Positions 56,749 through 64,000 of a DNA stretch of 64,000 nt are shown here, piece after piece. The translations under genes and the position numbers were made by a program. This DNA is from a gamma proteobacterium symbiont of Taylorina sp. (GTDB lineage Bacteria; Pseudomonadota; Gammaproteobacteria; GRL18), in NCBI GenBank assembly GCA_025655455.1, contig JAHXIV010000005.1, forward strand, positions 47,558 through 111,557, read 5' to 3'. The first letter of the stretch is position 1. Each line of letters starts with the position of its first letter. Below the pieces are notes generated by a model that saw only the letters and a list, made by a program, of their open reading frames with translations, was not told where the DNA came from and searched no databases.

Positions 56749-57276
56749 TTACTTAAAACAATCATGTTTTTCCAGGTCAATACTGGCTCTAAAGTACGAA
56801 TAAGGTTTACCTCCAATGTGAGGGTGAGGTACCCACCATAAAAGCCATTCAGAATTAGATCCAGAAAAAATAATAGGAACTTTTTTTGATGAACAATTTT
56901 CGTGACTTACTACTATCTGGCTAACATCTTTTATCCATGTCATCATCCAGGTAGATTGTTTCTCATAACAGTCATACCATAATTTTCTAGTTTCTTTATT
57001 AGATCCACTTCTTACCAAATCATGACAATTGCCAATTACAGGTTGAATTAATTCAATATAGTGATAATTTTTATTACTGATACCCTTAGCTAAGACCTTT
57101 CCAGCAACATCAAGAAATGATACGTCTATTTTTGATAAGAATTTTTCCTTAACAGATGCTTTATATTTCAAATCAATATAAATAGAGCCATGAGTGATTG
57201 AGTGCCAGTACCCATAACTAAGAACAAACCCTACAGTAACGACCAGAATTAATATTGTTTTTATAAACCGCTTCAT
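56749..57276 (-). CDS. membrane-anchored hypothetical protein
   Basis: Starting at ATG 57276 (MKRFIKTILILVV), the 175-residue protein has one N-terminal hydrophobic segment and a periplasmic body with several cysteines (GNCHDLV, WYDCYEK, HENCSSKK, KHDCFK). No family is recognised. It lies against the direction of the surrounding cassette-like genes, so it should have its own promoter. The TTG at 57288 in the track is less likely as the start. Confidence 0.6.
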   Translation of the reverse strand: MKRFIKTILILVVTVGFVLSYGYWHSITHGSIYIDLKYKASVKEKFLSKIDVSFLDVAGKVLAKGISNKNYHYIELIQPVIGNCHDLVRSGSNKETRKLWYDCYEKQSTWMMTWIKDVSQIVVSHENCSSKKVPIIFSGSNSEWLLWWVPHPHIGGKPYSYFRASIDLEKHDCFK

Positions 57277-57344
57277 GTAGATTCTCAATTATTAACATTT
57301 TATAGAGTATATATCTTTTCAACTAATTCGGATATTATTACCCC

Positions 57345-57632
57345 ATGACTAAATCAGAACTAATTGATATTCTGGCTGAAAAGCACCGTCACTTCCCTCT
57401 AGCCGACGTTAAATCAGCTATTGATGTGATACTGGAACACAAGATTCAATCCCTTGCCAGTGGTAACCGAATAGAAATCAGAGGCTTTGGCAGTTTTAAT
57501 CTTCGCTATCAGACACCACGCACAGGTAGAAATCCTAAGACTGGTGAAGAAGTCTCATTGCCTGGTAGATATAAAACTCATTTTAAGCCTGGGAAGGAAT
57601 TGAGGGATCGGGTAGATAGTTCAGTTAATTAA
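57345..57632 (+). CDS. IHF-beta-like DNA-bending protein
   Basis: The 95-residue protein is a full HU/IHF-family protein, closest to IHF beta ([10 protein letters not shown] start, [39 protein letters not shown]). The DNA-intercalating proline region ([13 protein letters not shown]) is intact. The chromosomal ihfB normally lies after rpsA; no rpsA is here, so this is an isolated or additional copy inside an accessory region. It may serve recombination or regulation of the element. Confidence 0.9.
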   Translation: MTKSELIDILAEKHRHFPLADVKSAIDVILEHKIQSLASGNRIEIRGFGSFNLRYQTPRTGRNPKTGEEVSLPGRYKTHFKPGKELRDRVDSSVN

Positions 57633-57654
57633 TTGTAGTTCCAACCCAATAACT

Positions 57655-57686
57655 TTTCCCGATTTGTTATATTTGATAACAGGAAA
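57655..57686 (+). terminator. stem-loop after the IHF-like gene
   Basis: TTTCC plus TGTTAT pair with ATAACA plus GGAAA across a 5-nt loop and a 5-nt bulge (57655-57686), 23 bp after the stop. No T run follows directly. Possible terminator. The remaining bases to 57821 hold no other gene. Confidence 0.4.
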
Positions 57687-57821
57687 GGAACAATATTTTA
57701 TTGAATTATAACGACTACTTAGAAACTTATATAAAGACTTATTAATATATCCATACGGAAATAAAGTTTTCCGTATAGTAACTGTTATGCTTTTAAATGA
57801 ACTGGGTATGGAGATTTATCT

Positions 57822-58364
57822 TTGAGTGAAAAATCACAACTTATACTAATGGCTGAATATAATCAGTTAATGAATCAACACATTTTTGAAGCATCTGGAA
57901 ATCTTTCAAATACTACCCTAAATGAAGATAAAGGTGCATTTTTTAAGTCAATCATGAAGACACTAAATCATATAATGATTGGAGATATTTTGTGGTTAAA
58001 AAGGTTTGCGAAGTACCCTCGTGATTATACATCATTGAAAAACATGAATGAATTCATTCAAGCTGAAACACTGGATCAAATTCTATTTGATGACATAGCT
58101 TCTTTTTATAAAGAACGGAAAAGACTAGATGGAATAATTATTGAATTTTGTAATGAATTAAAGGAAGAAGATATAAACAATACTTTAAATTATATAAACT
58201 TTAAAAAAGAGAAACATTGCAAAAGATTTGGATATCTAATTTTACATATCTTTCTCCACCAAATTCACCATCGAGGTCAAGCAACAACGCTTTTATCTCA
58301 AGAGAATATTGATTTTGGTGAAACAGATTTACCAGAAATCGTGCCTGATGAACGCCAGGCATAA
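57822..58364 (+). CDS. DinB-like four-helix protein
   Basis: The 180-residue protein resembles DinB/YfiT-type metal-binding four-helix proteins. It has histidines in KTLNHIMIGDILWLKRF and HIFLHQIHHRGQATTLLSQENIDFG, and these would form the metal site. Functions of such proteins range from thiol transferases to unknown stress roles. The start is TTG at 57822 with GGAG upstream. An attC-like site overlaps its stop codon. Confidence 0.8.
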   Translation: MSEKSQLILMAEYNQLMNQHIFEASGNLSNTTLNEDKGAFFKSIMKTLNHIMIGDILWLKRFAKYPRDYTSLKNMNEFIQAETLDQILFDDIASFYKERKRLDGIIIEFCNELKEEDINNTLNYINFKKEKHCKRFGYLILHIFLHQIHHRGQATTLLSQENIDFGETDLPEIVPDERQA

Positions 58365-58488
58365 CAAAAGCATCCAATTTAAAAAGCAGTCGATACGGGC
58401 TCTTAAAATTTGGAGTTTTGATTAAACTTAATGTCATCTTTGAAAATTCAGTGGGACGACCACTTTTAAATTGATGCAAACGTTAGAA
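58359..58488 (+). repeat. attC-like recombination site 2 (130 bp)
   Basis: GCATAAC at the left and GTTAGAA at the right bound a long imperfect hairpin. GCATCcAATTTAAAaAG pairs with CTTTTAAATTGATGC, leaving unpaired bases as known attC folds do. It begins in the stop region of the DinB-like gene. The next ORF starts 6 bp after its end, a typical cassette layout. Confidence 0.7.
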
Positions 58489-58493
58489 GAGCA

Positions 58494-59015
58494 ATGACAA
58501 AAATAATTCTAATAATTTTACTATCTCTGTTCATATTTCCTGTATATTCTCAGGATTATGTTTCTGGCGAAATAATTATTGGCTTTAATGATTCTGTAGA
58601 TGGTCTTGAAGCAATAAAAATTCTAAACGAATTAAAGCTGGAACTTAAAGAAAGGCCTTTTGCACAATACAGATACGTCGTTTATCTTAGAACACATAAT
58701 AATGAAAATTATCACCTAAAAAACAATTTAGAAAAAAGTCAATTGTTTACGCTTGTTGACATACCCTTAGACGATAAAGGCATAGACATATCTTCAAATG
58801 CTATCTTTGCTTATGCTAAGCTGACGACAACAGAAAATGACATAAAACAATTAATTACATCCTTGAAAAATATAGAAATAACGTCTGTTGAAACAACCTC
58901 TATATCCGTATTAGTTAGAGTTCCGGTTGGACATGAAAATAACCAAATCAAAAGAGCAAGCAAACATAAATATATAAATAATGCTGAATTTAATTATATA
59001 AATATAATCTTCTAA
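58494..59015 (+). CDS. secreted hypothetical protein
   Basis: The 173-residue protein has a signal peptide (MTKIILIILLSLFIFPVYS). Two similar-looking halves follow (SGEIIIGFNDSVDGLEAIKILNELKLEL and NIEITSVETTSISVLVRVPVGHENNQIKRAS). The first half is loosely like the inhibitor/propeptide folds found before subtilases. It fills one short cassette between attC-like sites 2 and 3. Function unknown. Confidence 0.65.
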   Translation: MTKIILIILLSLFIFPVYSQDYVSGEIIIGFNDSVDGLEAIKILNELKLELKERPFAQYRYVVYLRTHNNENYHLKNNLEKSQLFTLVDIPLDDKGIDISSNAIFAYAKLTTTENDIKQLITSLKNIEITSVETTSISVLVRVPVGHENNQIKRASKHKYINNAEFNYINIIF

Positions 59016-59073
59016 CAAATAAATGCTGGTGATTTAGGCGTTAAATTACTGTTTTCTAATTCAAGCGTTAGCA
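59010..59073 (+). repeat. attC-like recombination site 3
   Basis: TTCTAAC at the left and GTTAGCA at the right (preceded by AAGC) bound 64 bp directly at the stop of the preceding ORF. Internal pairing is weaker than in sites 1, 2 and 5. The next gene starts 186 bp later; the gap holds no ORF. Confidence 0.5.
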
Positions 59074-59258
59074 TTTTAATAATTCTGAATTAACACTAAG
59101 GGATGGCTCCGAACATTTTTTATTTTAAAATAAAATTTCAGATGGTAACTGTTTTTCTTTTTCCAATTATTACAATAGTCAAACATTCCTAGCATCATTT
59201 TCTGATAGTCGCTATTCATGTCATAATATGGGTAAATAAAATACATGACACAGAGTAT

Positions 59259-60479
59259 ATGATGAATAATAAAGATAAAAGTTTTTCTCCTGACAATGGA
59301 CTTGAACATGCAATAAATTTACTTCGTGAAGTATTTCTTGAACAAGATGAATTACCAGATACGTGCCCAGATATTGGAATTGGTGAATTGGATACACTCA
59401 ATCTTCTGGCTCCTCACGTACTTGGCCGTGCAGCACACCTAGGTAGACCAGACGTATTTGCACACATGGATCCACCAACACCTTGGATAACATGGGCAAC
59501 TGCCCTATGGAATGCAAGTCTAAACCAAAACTTACTACACCCAGCAACTGCACCATTTGCTATTGAAGCTGAAGAAAAAGTGATTAAGTGGCTGACCCCT
59601 TTTTTTGGTATGAATGGTGGCCATATGTGTTCTGGATCAACAGTTGCTAATCTGACAGCACTATGGGCTGCCAGAGATACAAAAGGAATCAGGAGAGTCA
59701 TTGCATCAGAATCAGCACATTTAAGTATAAAAAAATCAGCCAATATCTTGGATTTATCCTATGAAGAAATTGCAACCAATACTCATGGTCAACTTGACTC
59801 TGAACAACTTGATGATATTTCAGATGCATGTTTAGTTTTAACTGCTGGAACAACAGCAACAGGGGAAATAGATCCCTTAGAGTTGGCAGGACAAGCAAAA
59901 TGGACTCATGTTGATGCAGCATGGACTGGCCCTTTACGCTTGAGTCCAACTCATGCACATTTGCTGAACGATATAAATAAAGCTGATTCTGTTTCTATAT
60001 CTGCACATAAATGGTTTTTTCAACCAAAGGATTCAGCTTTAATTATGTTTCAGGATCCAGAACTTGCAAACTCAGCAATAAGTTTTGGAGGTGGATATTT
60101 AGCTACCCCAAATATTGGGGTTCAAGGTTCTCGTGGAGCTGCAGCCATACCATTACTGGCAACTTTGATTGCATGGGGAAAAAATGGCATTGTTGAGCAT
60201 ATTGATAAGAGTATGTTAATGGCTAATAAATTAGCTTCAGAGTTGGCTAAGGAAGATAGCATAAGACTCTGGGCAAAGCCAAAAACAGGTATCACTGTTT
60301 TTCGTCCACTTGCTTGCAGCACGGAAGATTTTTACCAACGTTTACCAGAGGGAATGCTTTCTACTTGTATCCTTCAAAATAAGACTTGGCTTCGATCAGT
60401 TGCTGCCAATCCATTAGCTGATATCGATACAATTATTTCTACTATTTATAATGTCATTCATGGCAATAACACAGGATAA
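59259..60479 (+). CDS. PLP-dependent group II amino-acid decarboxylase-like protein
   Basis: The 406-residue protein is a group II (aspartate/tyrosine/glutamate-type) PLP decarboxylase. Lys251 in SISAHKWFFQP should hold PLP, His154 (SAHLSIKKSA) should stack on the ring and Asp219 (HVDAAW) should bind the pyridine nitrogen. The N-terminal substrate region contains PDVFAHMDPPTPWITW. Substrate cannot be told by eye. It overlaps the track ORF of the VOC gene and is probably co-transcribed with it. Confidence 0.83.
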   Translation: MMNNKDKSFSPDNGLEHAINLLREVFLEQDELPDTCPDIGIGELDTLNLLAPHVLGRAAHLGRPDVFAHMDPPTPWITWATALWNASLNQNLLHPATAPFAIEAEEKVIKWLTPFFGMNGGHMCSGSTVANLTALWAARDTKGIRRVIASESAHLSIKKSANILDLSYEEIATNTHGQLDSEQLDDISDACLVLTAGTTATGEIDPLELAGQAKWTHVDAAWTGPLRLSPTHAHLLNDINKADSVSISAHKWFFQPKDSALIMFQDPELANSAISFGGGYLATPNIGVQGSRGAAAIPLLATLIAWGKNGIVEHIDKSMLMANKLASELAKEDSIRLWAKPKTGITVFRPLACSTEDFYQRLPEGMLSTCILQNKTWLRSVAANPLADIDTIISTIYNVIHGNNTG

Positions 60480-60501
60480 TAGAGTTATAAAGGATACAAA
60501 T

Positions 60502-60909
60502 ATGAAACCAAGAATTAGTATGATTACTTTAGGTGTGGAAAACTTAGAAAAGTCGGTTAAATTTTATAAAAAGGGACTGGGATTTCCAAAAATGGACTCT
60601 CCACCTGAAGTTGCTTTCTTTACTCTTAATGGTAGTTGGCTTGGTTTATATAATCGAGAAGCATTAGCAGAAGATGCTTATGTTTCCTCTGAGGGGAATG
60701 GGTTTGAAGGCATAACTCTTTCTCATAATGTATCAACAGAAGATGAAGTTGATAAAATAATGGAGCAAGCCTCATCAATCGGTGCCATTATTTCAAAAAT
60801 AGCACAAAAAATATCATGGGGTGGTTATTCGGGGTATTTTAAAGATCCCGATGGTCATTTATGGGAGGTGGCCTATAACCCTTTCTTTTGGGTTGGGCCA
60901 GAAGATTGA
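60502..60909 (+). CDS. VOC-family (glyoxalase/bleomycin-resistance-like) protein
   Basis: From the ATG at 60502 (AAGGAT upstream) the 135-residue protein has the two-module VOC fold (MITLGVENLEKSVKFYKKGLGFPKM and YSGYFKDPDGHLWEVAYNPFFW). Metal-ligand candidates are present. The WEVAYNPFFWVGPED ending is common in the uncharacterised VOC group. The track start at 60451 overlaps the decarboxylase and is rejected. Confidence 0.87.
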   Translation: MKPRISMITLGVENLEKSVKFYKKGLGFPKMDSPPEVAFFTLNGSWLGLYNREALAEDAYVSSEGNGFEGITLSHNVSTEDEVDKIMEQASSIGAIISKIAQKISWGGYSGYFKDPDGHLWEVAYNPFFWVGPED

Positions 60910-60945
60910 TCTAAATTATAATTATAACAAATACAAAGAGGTACA

Positions 60946-61341
60946 ATGAATTCTAAATTAACCAAATATGCCTTTTTATCTGGAGTTGCATATTTTTTCT
61001 GTATGGCGATAGCTCATTATTTCAGCATTAAAGTACCAGTGCTATTCGTGTATTACGATACGCCATTTTATGCATATCAGGACAAAATAATTTCTTTCGC
61101 TGTGTGTGCGTATATAGCTCTTTTTTATTCAGCGTCTCAACATCGTTCAGTAGCTTTAAATGCAATCATTGTTCTTGCTATAACTGTACTCGGTTTAAGC
61201 TCGGTAAATATGTCAAATACACTTACTATGGTGCTGCGAGAAGGACAATCAACTACGCCATATTGGCTGCAAACAGGCGCTATTTTTTCTTATCTTCTGG
61301 TATTAGTAGTTCTTTACATTAAAGATGGCAAAAATTCATAA
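60946..61341 (+). CDS. four-helix membrane protein, unknown
   Basis: The 131-residue protein has four hydrophobic segments (about 8-26, 45-65, 70-90 and 105-125). No family is recognised with confidence. AGAGG precedes the ATG. An attC-like site overlaps the stop codon, so it would be the last gene of a three-gene cassette or fused cassettes. Confidence 0.65.
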   Translation: MNSKLTKYAFLSGVAYFFCMAIAHYFSIKVPVLFVYYDTPFYAYQDKIISFAVCAYIALFYSASQHRSVALNAIIVLAITVLGLSSVNMSNTLTMVLREGQSTTPYWLQTGAIFSYLLVLVVLYIKDGKNS

Positions 61342-61406
61342 CAGACGCTTGTTCAGACACAAGCAACTCTGTGCTTTTCTCATGCTACACAGCATGGTCG
61401 TTATAT
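61336..61406 (+). repeat. attC-like recombination site 4
   Basis: TCATAAC at the left and GTTATAT at the right bound 71 bp. ATAACaGACgC pairs with the complement in GCATGgTCGTTAT with mismatches. It begins in the stop codon of the membrane-protein gene. The match is moderate. Confidence 0.5.
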
Positions 61407-61427
61407 TTTACAAATAAATAAAACTTT

Positions 61428-61820
61428 ATGAATATACTTTTAGTTGAAAAAAACAAAATGACTCACCCTTTATATTTATTTTTTGACGGCATATCAGAAG
61501 GGCTTCGTACTAAGATATATAATAAGTTTCAATCTTATGTGCAACATGGAAATGTTTATCATTGCAAACATCTTAAAACTTTAAATTCAAAAATTTGGAA
61601 ATATAAAGGTACTATTTATAAGCTCAGAATTGACAATGGTAAAGAATCATCAAGGGTGCTTTTTTCTAAATCAAAAGATGGTAATTTAAAAATCATTCAC
61701 GCATTTTTGAAATCTACAAGAAAAACACCAGCGAAAGAAGCCAAACAAGCAATTGCAATTTATCAAATGCTAGAATGCCTTGAAACAGTCATATGGGATA
61801 GTCAATCAATGCATTGCTAA
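61428..61820 (+). CDS. RelE/HigB-like toxin-fold protein
   Basis: The 130-residue protein resembles the Gp49/HigB branch of RelE-type toxins (IWKYKGTIYKLRIDNGKESSRVLFSKSKDGNLKIIHAFLKSTRKTPAKEAKQAIAIYQMLE). The FLKSTRKTPAKEAKQA ending is characteristic. No antitoxin gene follows; an attC-like site comes next. Toxin-antitoxin genes are frequent cassette cargo. An internal ATG at 61458 (MTHPLY) is also possible as start. Confidence 0.72.
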   Translation: MNILLVEKNKMTHPLYLFFDGISEGLRTKIYNKFQSYVQHGNVYHCKHLKTLNSKIWKYKGTIYKLRIDNGKESSRVLFSKSKDGNLKIIHAFLKSTRKTPAKEAKQAIAIYQMLECLETVIWDSQSMHC

Positions 61821-61831
61821 ATGAAAAATAT

Positions 61832-61881
61832 TGCTAACAAGGTGTTCCTGAATAGCGGCTTTTTTCTGTTGGACGTTAGTA
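61832..61881 (+). repeat. attC-like recombination site 5
   Basis: TGCTAAC at the left and TTGGACGTTAGTA at the right bound 50 bp. TTGGACGTTAG is very close to the classical L'/R' end of attC sites. It lies 12 bp after the RelE-like stop. The 120 bp up to the integrase remnant contain TGGTTTGGGACGA and no gene. Confidence 0.65.
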
Positions 61882-62001
61882 TCTGAAACATATTGACTGA
61901 CTGGTTTGGGACGAAACATGAATAAGTCCTATTGGTTTAATAAAGCTATTAGCATATCAAATTTTCCATAGGAATTTTACCACTCCATCTAATACTACTG
62001 T

Positions 62002-62633
62002 TCATAAATCATTTTTAATATCTTTCCAACATAGAAATGCAGCAAATGCCGTAGTTATTAACAAAATTATAAATATTATCCCTGTAGATGAACGGGAAAG
62101 TACACCTCCTATTGCTCCCATGAACCCAAATATAATACTCAATATCATAAATTGTTTCATTAGATTTCTCAATTCTAAAGCAACAGAATCACTTTCCTTG
62201 AGTTTCTTTATTTCAATTAGCTGTAAAATATCTACAGTTGTCACTTTATCAAGTTGTTTTTCACCAAATGCAGGATATATATCACGTAACAAGTAACGAT
62301 GAATACCTTCAGGATTTTTACGATCCTTAATAACAACTTTATTATAATATTTTTCACCAAATTCCTTGATGGTGAAAGAACGTTCCAATTTTAGAGAAAA
62401 TCCATTATCAACTAATATTTCAGACTCCCCTCTTTTTATACAGGCTTCTGATAACGATAGTGATGGAAATTTACCAAGAGTAATAATTTTTCTTTTACCA
62501 TGCTGTGTATAGCGGAAAAGCCATTTTTTTGTCCAGAAGGCATCACTTCAAGCATTAAACCTTGACCGTCAGTAACACGATATCTGCTTTCTTTTGATTT
62601 TAGTGCTTTAATTCCGGTTGATGTTAGGGGCAT
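62002..62633 (-). pseudogene. P4-type tyrosine integrase remnant with foreign hydrophobic tail
   Basis: From the ATG at 62633 (GGAGA upstream) the protein reads MPLTSTGIKALKSKESRYRVTDGQGLMLEVMPSGQK. After a frameshift at an A run near 62525 it continues KWLFRYTQHGKRKIITLGKFPSLSLSEA. This is the DUF4102 arm domain. The core-binding domain follows (FTIKEFGEKYYNKVVIKDRK...GEKQLDKVTTVDILQL). The catalytic domain is absent; the frame instead ends in two membrane-like helices (FMILSIIFGFMGAIGGVL...IIFIILLITTAFAAFLCW). Inactive as a recombinase. Confidence 0.8.
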
Positions 62634-62890
62634 ACAATCTCCAATTAACATATAATTTGTACACAGTTAATTATAAATGACTTTTTTTACCAAAATTTGT
62701 ACCAATATTCTATGGATTCAATTGCACTTTTTTGGATTTTATAAGACAGGAAAACTTTATTTTATGCGTGTTTTAGAGGTATTTTTGACGCTTTAAGACT
62801 ATACTGGATAGTCATTTATTTTCCAATACAAAAGCTGGTAACTTTTATTAAGCAGTTGATAATTATAAAAATAAAATATATTATTTTTCT

Positions 62891-62917
62891 ATTGAGTACC
62901 ATTTGGAGTACCAATTA
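62891..62917. repeat. direct repeat near the integrase start
   Basis: GAGTACCA occurs at 62894 and again at 62906, 12 bp apart. GTACCA also occurs in nearby AATTTGTACCAATA (around 62700). Short repeats upstream of an integrase gene can be arm-type binding sites or part of an attachment region. No tRNA was recognised. The whole stretch 62652-63044 has no gene. Confidence 0.35.
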
Positions 62918-62945
62918 TGAAAAGTAACCCTAACATATGAAACAA

Positions 62946-62972
62946 TGTTCTTGCTGGGTTTTAGCAAGAACA
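62946..62972. terminator. strong stem-loop in the gene-free stretch
   Basis: TGTTCTTGCT and AGCAAGAACA make a perfect 10-bp stem with the 7-nt loop GGGTTTT. It lies about 75 bp downstream of the 63045 gene on the minus strand and is the best terminator candidate there. No T run follows on either strand. Confidence 0.45.
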
Positions 62973-63044
62973 ATAGGGATTACTCTTCATAAATATTGAC
63001 CTATAAATACATGATTGACTACTTAAAAAACGCTTAATGGGAAA

Positions 63045-63719
63045 TTATTTAACAGGCTCGATTAAATTACCAAAAGTTCTTTTTAAATCAAGACGTCTTC
63101 TTATTTTGGCAGTTTTTTTGGATAGTTTTGGTTCAACAGAATTATTTTCACCAAACAATATTACACATACATCTGAATGGTGTGGAGTATCTTTTAAGGC
63201 TGTATCAAATGCAGTATAAACTCTTTTCTCACACTCCCAAAAAGAACGAATAGTTGAAACTTCTGCCTTGATGAAACCGATATATTGCCGATCAGGTCTA
63301 TATTGCCGATCGTGTTCCGCTTTTAATTCTCCTGATTTATGAATATTATCTTCACTTGCACACTTAAGACGGTTTACTGATAACCCCTTATTTAATGCAT
63401 CATCAAAAGCAGCTGTCTTTATTTCACCATTTTCTTCAACATGTATGGGAGTAAATATTTGTCTGGCAATAAATTCATTATCATCAACTACACCGGGGGA
63501 ATATTCACTAACAGATAGTTTTTCCCATTCAATAGTTTTATTATAATTTTCAGCCAGTAGCTTACATTTTTCTTTTTGATTTTCTTCTTTATTAAAAAAC
63601 TCTATATGTTCAGCAGTATCAGTATTCATATTAAAATACTCTATTAATACATTTTTGATACATAAGACATAAGAGTTTATTTTATTCCACAATCTTTTAA
63701 TAATTGAGTCTATCCGCAT
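63045..63719 (-). CDS. hypothetical protein, 224 aa
   Basis: I do not recognise this charged, soluble protein. A tyrosine-, arginine- and histidine-rich stretch (AEHDRQYRPDRQYIGFIKAEVSTIRSFWECEKRVYTAFD) lies before a basic C-terminus (LSKKTAKIRRRLDLKRTFGNL). It starts inside the end of an upstream ORF (23-bp overlap), suggesting translational coupling. A possible later start is MNTDTAEHIEFFNKE. It is in accessory DNA next to an integrase remnant. Confidence 0.55.
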   Translation of the reverse strand: MRIDSIIKRLWNKINSYVLCIKNVLIEYFNMNTDTAEHIEFFNKEENQKEKCKLLAENYNKTIEWEKLSVSEYSPGVVDDNEFIARQIFTPIHVEENGEIKTAAFDDALNKGLSVNRLKCASEDNIHKSGELKAEHDRQYRPDRQYIGFIKAEVSTIRSFWECEKRVYTAFDTALKDTPHHSDVCVILFGENNSVEPKLSKKTAKIRRRLDLKRTFGNLIEPVK

Positions 63720-63924
63720 TAGAAGTCATCTGGAAAGAAAGATCTTCAGGAGTGGAGCCAGAGGCTATAAATCTTTTAGATTGTAATAATTCTGATAATA
63801 AATCTGTAGGTATAATACTGTTGTCATCATCAAAAATAATATCATCTTCACCTATAGTTTTTTGAGGGGAGTCTATAAGATAAGAAAATAAATTACTTTC
63901 ATCAAAGCATGCTTCTGATATGTA
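63697..63924 (-). pseudogene. 5'-truncated ORF upstream of the 224-aa gene
   Basis: The frame reads SEACFDESNLFSYLIDSPQKTIGEDDIIFDDDNSIIPTDLLSELLQSKRFIASGSTPEDLSFQMTSNADRLNY and then stops. It has no start codon after the in-frame stop at 63925-63927. The composition looks like real protein. The 5' end seems to have been cut off where a possible IS edge begins at about 63928. Confidence 0.5.
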
Positions 63925-63927
63925 TTA

Positions 63928-64000
63928 ACCTGTCAAGTTTTAGACACAACTTTCCTGTGTTTTTCTTGTTTTTATCTCTTGTTCCATAAAGTGTCATTGA
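63928..64000. mobile_element. possible insertion-sequence end, cut by window
   Basis: The sequence changes abruptly at 63928 into CCTGTCAAGTTTTAGACACAAC and onwards, directly where the upstream ORF loses its 5' end. The TGTCAAGTTTTAGACACAACT string looks like an IS terminal repeat, but the other end and any transposase lie outside the window. Confidence 0.3.

Noticed and set aside
60910-60945. attC site between the VOC and membrane-protein genes
   Set aside because: TTATAACAAA resembles a left box, but there is no matching right GTTRRRY box before the next start.

Overview
The window looks like a contiguous piece of chromosome from an AT-rich gammaproteobacterium. The evidence is the gene order mnmG-rsmG-parA-parB-atpI-atpB-atpE-atpF-atpH, the ubiE-ubiJ-ubiB ubiquinone operon, the DUF3488-type transglutaminase operon, and several periplasmic c-type cytochromes. 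These point to a respiring Gram-negative. I cannot name a genus from the sequence alone.

Layout. (1) 1-7137, minus strand: the near-origin block of F-type ATP synthase membrane genes (atpH cut by the window edge), parAB, rsmG and mnmG. (2) 7263-12617, plus strand: a MoxR ATPase / DUF58 / transglutaminase operon, interrupted by a diheme cytochrome c and a DUF302-like protein. (3) 12625-18212: a GIY-YIG protein, two proteins I do not recognise, and a redox-signalling operon (diheme cytochrome, PepSY protein, response regulator, histidine kinase). A long inverted repeat lies upstream of that operon. (4) 18251-23881: a citrate synthase plus mitochondrial-type aconitase pair, YkgJ, YajD and rhodanese genes. 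(5) 23963-34204: a surface-polysaccharide region with a sulfotransferase, a deacetylase/glycosyltransferase/acetyltransferase triple fusion, a 1630-residue multidomain glycosyltransferase, and a secreted Calx-beta/FecR-like protein. (6) 34359-35512: a small copper-type locus (bufferin-like BufA1 precursor, membrane protein, truncated heavy-metal domain) flanked by copies of a structured 100-bp repeat. (7) 35570-44413: ung, a CheY-like protein, the ubiquinone operon and two cyclic-di-GMP proteins. (8) 44444-51943: a decayed zone with a MITE-like element, a deleted AbiEii-type toxin, two transposase remnants and a duplicated marC 5' end. It also carries a damaged RND efflux pair alongside intact cytochrome b561 and marC genes. 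(9) 52063-55790: a vapBC toxin-antitoxin pair, then a TetR-controlled epimerase/peroxiredoxin operon with a clear palindromic operator. (10) 55901-61881: five attC-like sites, each immediately behind a plus-strand ORF, suggesting a gene-cassette cluster without an integron integrase in view (CALIN). (11) 62002-64000: a frameshifted P4-type integrase remnant with a foreign hydrophobic tail, an unknown protein, and a probable IS edge.

How it fits together: the left 44 kb is mostly core genome with local insertions, and the right 20 kb is accessory and partly degraded. The most notable signals are the attC-like cassette cluster, the dispersed structured repeat around the copper locus and in the response regulator/kinase gap, the two fusion-type glycan enzymes, the cytochrome-linked two-component operon, and the efflux pair with matching internal deletions. 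No tRNA, rRNA or CRISPR array was recognised.
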